From Catelliglobosispora koreensis DSM 44566 (GTDB lineage Bacteria; Actinomycetota; Actinomycetes; Mycobacteriales; Micromonosporaceae), in NCBI RefSeq assembly GCF_000379685.1, contig NZ_KB903257.1, positions 923-64,922 on the forward strand: a DNA stretch of 64,000 nucleotides, read 5' to 3'. The notes under the pieces were generated by a model, which did not search any database, was not told where the DNA came from, and saw only the letters and a program-made list of their open reading frames with translations. Each line of letters starts with the position of its first letter. Position 1 is the stretch's first letter. Shown one piece after another: positions 59,654 to 64,000 of this stretch. The position numbers were made by a program, and so were the translations under genes.

Positions 59654-61156
59654 ATGTCTATGCCGACCCCCTCGGTGCAGCCCAGGTATCACCTGAAAGC
59701 TGGGATCGCCGCGTTCTTCGCGTTCTTCCTGATCATCGGTGGCTGGGCGGTCGCGGCACCGTATGACGGCACCCCCGATGAACGCCAGCATCTCTACCGT
59801 GCGGCGGGGGTGACGGCCGGGGAGATCTTTCCCGAGCTGGTGACCAACGACCAAGGGTCGGGCGCCCTTCAGACCGTGCCGCAGGGCATGGTGCGCGAAG
59901 ACCGGATGTGCTGGACGTTCCGTCCGTATGTGTCGTCAGCCTGCAACGGCGATCCGAGTGCTGATCCGCGACGGGTTGAGGTGCTGAGCCTGGCCGGGCG
60001 GTACAACCCGCTGTACTACGCGGTTGTGGGCGCGCCACTGAACCTGTGGCCGGGCTGGTCGGGCATCATCGTTTCCCGGCTGATCAGCGGGGCTATCGCG
60101 TCGGTCCTGCTCGCGTGCGCGTTCGCGCTGCTGCTGCGGGTGCGCGGCCCGCTTTTCGCCGGCGCCATCGCGGTCGTGTTCACACCGATGATCGCGCAGA
60201 TGGCCAGCGCCATTAACCCCAGTGGGTGGGAGCTGGCCGCGGGCATCGCCTTCTTCGCCTCCGGCATCGTCATCTTCCTGAGCCCACCGGAGCAGCGCAC
60301 CACCGGGGCGGTGTGGCTGCTGGGCGTCAGTGCGGTGCTCATGGCGGTCCTGCGCTCAGCGGGGCCGTTTCTTTTGTTCTGCGCCGTCCTCGCCTTGGCG
60401 ATCCCGGTGTCGTGGCAAAAGATCAAGGGCTGGTGGGGTGACCGGGCCCTGCGCCACACGATGATCGCCGTCGGTATCGCCCTGGTCATCGCGGCCACCT
60501 GGCTGCTGGCGATGCGGCCCGGCGAGCTGGCCACGAAACCGCCCGCCGACCTGTGGACACCGCAATTGGCTGTCAGCTATCAGTTCTGGCTGTGGGGTCT
60601 TTACACCGATGAACTCGTCGGTGTCATGGCGTGGAACGACACCCTGCTGCCCGGGCCGGTTTACGCCGTTTGGCAGGGCGCCGCGTTGCTGTTTGTGTTC
60701 CTCGGGTTCGCCGCGGCCACCTGGGCCGGGCGGATCAGGTTCATGCTCATCTTCACCGGTGCCGTGGTGGTGCCGACCGCCATTCAGCTCCTGGCGGCCA
60801 ACAGTTCCGGCTTCGTGCTGCAGGGCCGTTATGTGCTGCCGCTTCTCGTCGGGTTCCCGTTGTTAGGCGCGTGGATCCTGGAGGAGCGCGGCTTCCCGGA
60901 CGCCTGGGCGCGGCCACTGTCCAAACTGTTCGCCGTGATTCTTGTCCCGCTGCACGTCCTGTTCCTGGCCTACACCATGCAGCGCTGGCAAGCCGGCGTC
61001 GAAGACAAGATAAAACTCAGCAAAATCATTGGCCCCACCCAATGGCAGCCGGTACTGGGCAGCAAACTTCCTTTGCTGCTAACGATCCTGGGCGCCCTCG
61101 CCCTGACTGTCATCCTGTGGCGGGCAGCGGCCAAGGCCAAGGCAGTCAACGCATGA
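59654..61156 (+). CDS. DUF2142 integral membrane protein
   Basis: Predicted 500-residue membrane protein with about eleven hydrophobic segments. The first loop (PYDGTPDERQHLYRAAGVTAGEIFPE) carries the acidic D-E-x-x-H found in DUF2142, whose members look like GT-C-fold sugar or lipid-linked transferases. The reaction is unknown. QMASAINPSGWELAAGIAF and LLAANSSGFVLQGRYVLPLL are further family-like stretches. The stop overlaps the start of the next membrane gene by four bases. The pair interrupts the proteasome genes mpa and dop. Confidence 0.85.
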   Translation: MSMPTPSVQPRYHLKAGIAAFFAFFLIIGGWAVAAPYDGTPDERQHLYRAAGVTAGEIFPELVTNDQGSGALQTVPQGMVREDRMCWTFRPYVSSACNGDPSADPRRVEVLSLAGRYNPLYYAVVGAPLNLWPGWSGIIVSRLISGAIASVLLACAFALLLRVRGPLFAGAIAVVFTPMIAQMASAINPSGWELAAGIAFFASGIVIFLSPPEQRTTGAVWLLGVSAVLMAVLRSAGPFLLFCAVLALAIPVSWQKIKGWWGDRALRHTMIAVGIALVIAATWLLAMRPGELATKPPADLWTPQLAVSYQFWLWGLYTDELVGVMAWNDTLLPGPVYAVWQGAALLFVFLGFAAATWAGRIRFMLIFTGAVVVPTAIQLLAANSSGFVLQGRYVLPLLVGFPLLGAWILEERGFPDAWARPLSKLFAVILVPLHVLFLAYTMQRWQAGVEDKIKLSKIIGPTQWQPVLGSKLPLLLTILGALALTVILWRAAAKAKAVNA

Positions 61157-63240
61157 CAGCGTTGCTTTTGCGCCGCAGGTGGATCGTCTGGGCCCTCCTG
61201 GCCGCCATCTACCTCGTCATGCTGGCGCTCACGTTCGAGCGCACCGATCAGTGGTTCAGCGACTCACGGTTCTACCTCGCCTGGTCCTACCGCTATCTCG
61301 GCTACTCCGAGGCTGATGCCGCTCAGCTGACCTACGACTACCTCGCCGGGGCACGCGGGCTGGAAAACTGCACGTTCTGCTGGCCTGCCGACTACCAGCA
61401 CTCGTTCTTCCACGGTGAGAACGGCGCGGTGGTCGCGCCACGCATGATCTACCCGCTGCTATCCGCGCCGTTCGTGGCCCTGTTTGGTGGCGCTGGAATG
61501 CTTGTCGTGCCCGCGCTGGCCTACGCCGCGGGGGCCGTGCTGCTCATCCGGCTGGCGTCGCGGATGTGGGGCTACTGGTGGGCGATAGCGGCCGGGTTCG
61601 CCCTGCTGATTCCCGCCATCGCGTTCCGCTTCGCCGGGTCGGCCATGACCGACAGCCTCGCCCTGATGTTCAATGTCGCGGGACTGATGTTCCTGCCGTT
61701 GCTGCGCCAGCGCCGCCGCTGGGATGTGGTGTGGTTCCTGGGCATCCTCGTGCTCAACCTGTTCACCCGGCAGTTCGCCATCACCGTCGCGTTTGGTGTC
61801 AGCCTCGCGTGGCTCATCGTGGCGCTGCGCGACCGCAAGTTCGGCAACGCCTGGCTGCCGTTCGCGGCCGGGTCCATCGTGGTGACCGGTGCGGTAACGT
61901 TTCTGCAAAACCTTTACGCCGCAAGGCTTTTCGAGGGCGACCAGCTCAGCCTGATCGCGCGGTACCAGCAGCTGGCGCTGGAGAAATTCGGCGTCAACGG
62001 GCTCGTGTCCATCCCGAAGGTGCTGACCTGGCAGATCCGGGTTGACTACCACTACGTGCGCTGGCTGGACATGCCGCTGGTCATCGTCATCGGCGCCGCC
62101 ATCCTGGCGGTGTGCTGGCGGTTCCGGTCGGAATTGAGCGCGCTCCTCGCGGGCACCGGCCTGGTGACCCTGGCGATGACGGTGATCATCGTCGACCAGA
62201 CGTACTTCCGCTATTACGTCCCGCTGGTGCCGCTGCTGATCCTGTGCGCACTGGCGCTTATCCGCGATCTGGCCACCGGCATTCGCCCGTCACGGTCCAC
62301 CGAGGCTTTCGGGGCTGAGCCAGCCCGTGCCGGGCGGTGGATGCGGGCGGCCGACTTTGGCGTGCCGCGGCTGGCGTGGATCTCGGTCGCCGGGCTCTAC
62401 CTGGTGATGGCTTTCCTTGTCGGCCGCGAAACGTTGCCACATGGCGACCCACTGGTCTATGTGTCCACATTGATCGGTCTGCCCGCGGTGCTGCTCCTGC
62501 TCAAGGTGACGGAACGCCGGTTTGACCTGACCGTCGGCGTGAGCGCCGCGGTGGCGTTCACGCTCACGCAAACGTGGCTCACCCACAGCCTGAGCAGCAC
62601 GGCGAACGCCGTGGCACTGCTGTTCTGCGTCGCGATCCTGGGACTGCTGCCTGGATCGCGGATCACGGTCCGGCACCAATCCGCCATCGTGATCACTTTG
62701 CTGATCGCCGTGGCCGTGCTGACCTATCGCGTCATTCCGCTGGCCGCCGCAATCCTTGCCGTCTGGCTCATCGTCGCCATTCGCGACCGCCGGCTGGGCA
62801 ACGCGTGGCTGCCCGCCGCCGCGGGTGCTTTGCCGGCGCTGGTTCTGGGTATCTTCCTGGGAGCCCGGCCACTTTGGGGGGACGCGACGCTCACGGCGTA
62901 CCCCCAAGGGATTGAAGAATTTAAAAGGGCCGTGTTCCTGGTGGCTAAAACGGCGGCGGGGGACCGCATGCTGATCGCACTGGCCATCATCGCCGCGGCG
63001 GCCGTCCTGGCTTCGCTGAAAGCGGAACTTACCTGGCTGGCGGTGGTGGGGACAGCGGTCGCGGCTGCCGTGTTCTTCGCCCTCGGCGATCCGGCCACCG
63101 GAACGTCGAGTCTCCAGCTGGTCGCCCCGGTGCTCATGATGGTCACCGCGGCGGCAGTCACGCGGTACGTTCGCGCGGACCTTGATCAACAGGAGCCGGT
63201 AGCGCCTCGCGCCGAGAAGGCGCACAGCGGGCTAGGCTGA
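61153..63240 (+). CDS. Large multispanning membrane protein with internal duplication
   Basis: Predicted 695-residue membrane protein, roughly 18 hydrophobic segments. The N-terminus ([23 protein letters not shown], then an outside loop with [16 protein letters not shown]) is like GT-C glycosyltransferases. The protein appears to consist of two related halves: [17 protein letters not shown] at 220-236 recurs as [17 protein letters not shown] at 538-554, and [12 protein letters not shown] recurs as [12 protein letters not shown]. Only the first half keeps the large acidic outside loop. It is coupled to the DUF2142 gene by an ATGA overlap. The reaction is unknown; cell-wall polysaccharide synthesis is a reasonable guess. 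Confidence 0.85.
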   Translation: MTALLLRRRWIVWALLAAIYLVMLALTFERTDQWFSDSRFYLAWSYRYLGYSEADAAQLTYDYLAGARGLENCTFCWPADYQHSFFHGENGAVVAPRMIYPLLSAPFVALFGGAGMLVVPALAYAAGAVLLIRLASRMWGYWWAIAAGFALLIPAIAFRFAGSAMTDSLALMFNVAGLMFLPLLRQRRRWDVVWFLGILVLNLFTRQFAITVAFGVSLAWLIVALRDRKFGNAWLPFAAGSIVVTGAVTFLQNLYAARLFEGDQLSLIARYQQLALEKFGVNGLVSIPKVLTWQIRVDYHYVRWLDMPLVIVIGAAILAVCWRFRSELSALLAGTGLVTLAMTVIIVDQTYFRYYVPLVPLLILCALALIRDLATGIRPSRSTEAFGAEPARAGRWMRAADFGVPRLAWISVAGLYLVMAFLVGRETLPHGDPLVYVSTLIGLPAVLLLLKVTERRFDLTVGVSAAVAFTLTQTWLTHSLSSTANAVALLFCVAILGLLPGSRITVRHQSAIVITLLIAVAVLTYRVIPLAAAILAVWLIVAIRDRRLGNAWLPAAAGALPALVLGIFLGARPLWGDATLTAYPQGIEEFKRAVFLVAKTAAGDRMLIALAIIAAAAVLASLKAELTWLAVVGTAVAAAVFFALGDPATGTSSLQLVAPVLMMVTAAAVTRYVRADLDQQEPVAPRAEKAHSGLG

Positions 63241-63274
63241 ACCCACACGGGGCAAGGGGAGTGAGGATAAGCGC

Positions 63275-64000
63275 ATGAGCGTTCGCCGGATTATGGGTAC
63301 CGAAGTCGAATACGGCATTTCCGTGCCCGGGCAGCCCGGCGCCAACCCAATGGTGACCTCTTCGCAGGTCGTCAACGCCTACGGTGCCCGGCCGGAGCTG
63401 ACCAGAGGCGGACGGGCCCGCTGGGACTACGAAGAGGAATCGCCGCTGCGTGACGCGCGCGGGTTCACCTACACCGGCACGGCCTACGACCCAGCCGAAG
63501 CGCTAGCCGACGAAGACCTCGGCCTGGCCAACGTCATCTTGACCAACGGCGCGCGCCTCTATGTCGACCACGCCCACCCCGAATACTCCACTCCCGAGGT
63601 CACCAACCCGCTCGACCTGGTCAAGTGGGACAAGGCAGGCGAGAAAGTGATGGCAGAAGGCGCCCGCCGCGCCGCCACCATTCCCGGCAGCCACCCGATC
63701 CACCTGTACAAAAACAACACCGACAACAAAGGCGTTTCCTATGGCGCGCATGAGAACTACCTCATGCGCCGGCAAACGCCCTTCGCCGACATCGTCACCT
63801 TCCTCACGCCGTTCTTCGTCACCCGCCAGATCTTCACCGGCTCCGGCCGGGTCGGGATTGGACAAGACGGCAGCCAGGCCGGTTTCCAGCTGTCCCAGCG
63901 CGCCGACTTCTTCGAAGTCGAAGTAGGCCTGGAGACCACGCTCAAACGGCCCATCATCAACACCCGTGACGAACCGCACGCCGACGCCGACAAATACCGC
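63275..64000 (+). CDS. dop: Pup deamidase/depupylase Dop (partial, runs off the window)
   Basis: The first 242 codons of dop. It starts [20 protein letters not shown], with the catalytic Glu/Asp region of the glutamine-synthetase-like fold (GTEVEYGIS). The conserved [31 protein letters not shown], and [11 protein letters not shown] follow. Dop deamidates Pup C-terminal Gln to Glu and removes Pup from substrates; the ~40-residue Dop loop beyond residue ~35 ([14 protein letters not shown]) separates it from the ligase PafA. GGGGAGTGAGGATAAGCGC precedes the ATG. pup and proteasome subunit genes are expected downstream but lie outside the window. Confidence 0.93.
   Translation, partial: MSVRRIMGTEVEYGISVPGQPGANPMVTSSQVVNAYGARPELTRGGRARWDYEEESPLRDARGFTYTGTAYDPAEALADEDLGLANVILTNGARLYVDHAHPEYSTPEVTNPLDLVKWDKAGEKVMAEGARRAATIPGSHPIHLYKNNTDNKGVSYGAHENYLMRRQTPFADIVTFLTPFFVTRQIFTGSGRVGIGQDGSQAGFQLSQRADFFEVEVGLETTLKRPIINTRDEPHADADKYR

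Overview
The window is chromosomal DNA of a high-GC Gram-positive actinomycete. The evidence is mshC (mycothiol synthesis), the Pup-proteasome genes (Mpa/ARC ATPase and the start of dop), an F420-type LLM oxidoreductase, families such as DUF3090, DUF3159, DUF5703 and DUF5998, a reduced 'conservon', and frequent GTG starts. The gene order recB-like / trmI / DUF5998 / mpa / dop, together with PAC2-metH and uppP-phosphatase-mshC, resembles the mycobacterial proteasome-mycothiol neighbourhood. A Pseudonocardiales-like host is my guess from gene content; nothing here fixes the genus. No rRNA, tRNA, CRISPR array, prophage or transposase was found.

Layout. 1-505: no convincing gene. 0.5-18 kb: mixed single genes and short operons: a four-domain membrane protein of unknown role, a serine hydrolase, NfeD-SPFH membrane-microdomain proteins, a 13-14-bp tandem array, a secreted RlpA-like protein, an rRNA/tRNA methyltransferase, oxidoreductase-TetR, PadR-membrane protein, map-ankyrin/DUF6461, a divergent XRE regulator, PucR, a TolB-like protein, a methyltransferase, and a family-A DNA polymerase preceded by a large palindromic repeat and a 32-bp tandem array. 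18-33 kb: a two-gene mini-conservon, a nucleoside-kinase-like gene with an amidohydrolase, a Ser/Thr kinase, an M20 peptidase behind a DtxR/IdeR-like box, aldo/keto and LLM oxidoreductases, uppP, a histidine phosphatase, SCO1664-like and DUF3090 genes in inverted orientation, mshC and a lipoprotein. 33-41 kb: GntR, PAC2, metH and a HAD hydrolase. 40.8-53.8 kb: three paralogous ATPase-FtsX permease pairs and one two-component system, all on the minus strand. The third pair is separated from the others by a 1-kb non-coding island flanked by ~125-bp inverted repeats and carrying two more copies of the palindromic repeat. 53.8-64 kb: RecB-like nuclease, site-2-protease homologue, TrmI, DUF5998, ferredoxin, Mpa, two large membrane proteins, and dop running off the end.

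How parts work together. The LuxR-type two-component system and the three MacB/FtsX-like exporters look like an envelope-stress or antimicrobial-peptide detoxification module; shared motifs upstream of two ATPase genes are candidate response-regulator sites. Mpa and Dop belong to pupylation-dependent proteolysis, and the PAC2 protein may be linked to it. UppP recycles the undecaprenyl carrier, and MshC makes the mycothiol precursor.

The most notable non-genic signals are a dispersed palindromic repeat family (three copies), the inverted-repeat-bounded island between the ABC modules, in whose arms a short reading frame shows only synonymous changes in its conserved blocks, and several clean operator-like palindromes next to regulator genes. 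All coordinates and motifs were read by eye; family assignments come from recognising motifs, not from database searches.
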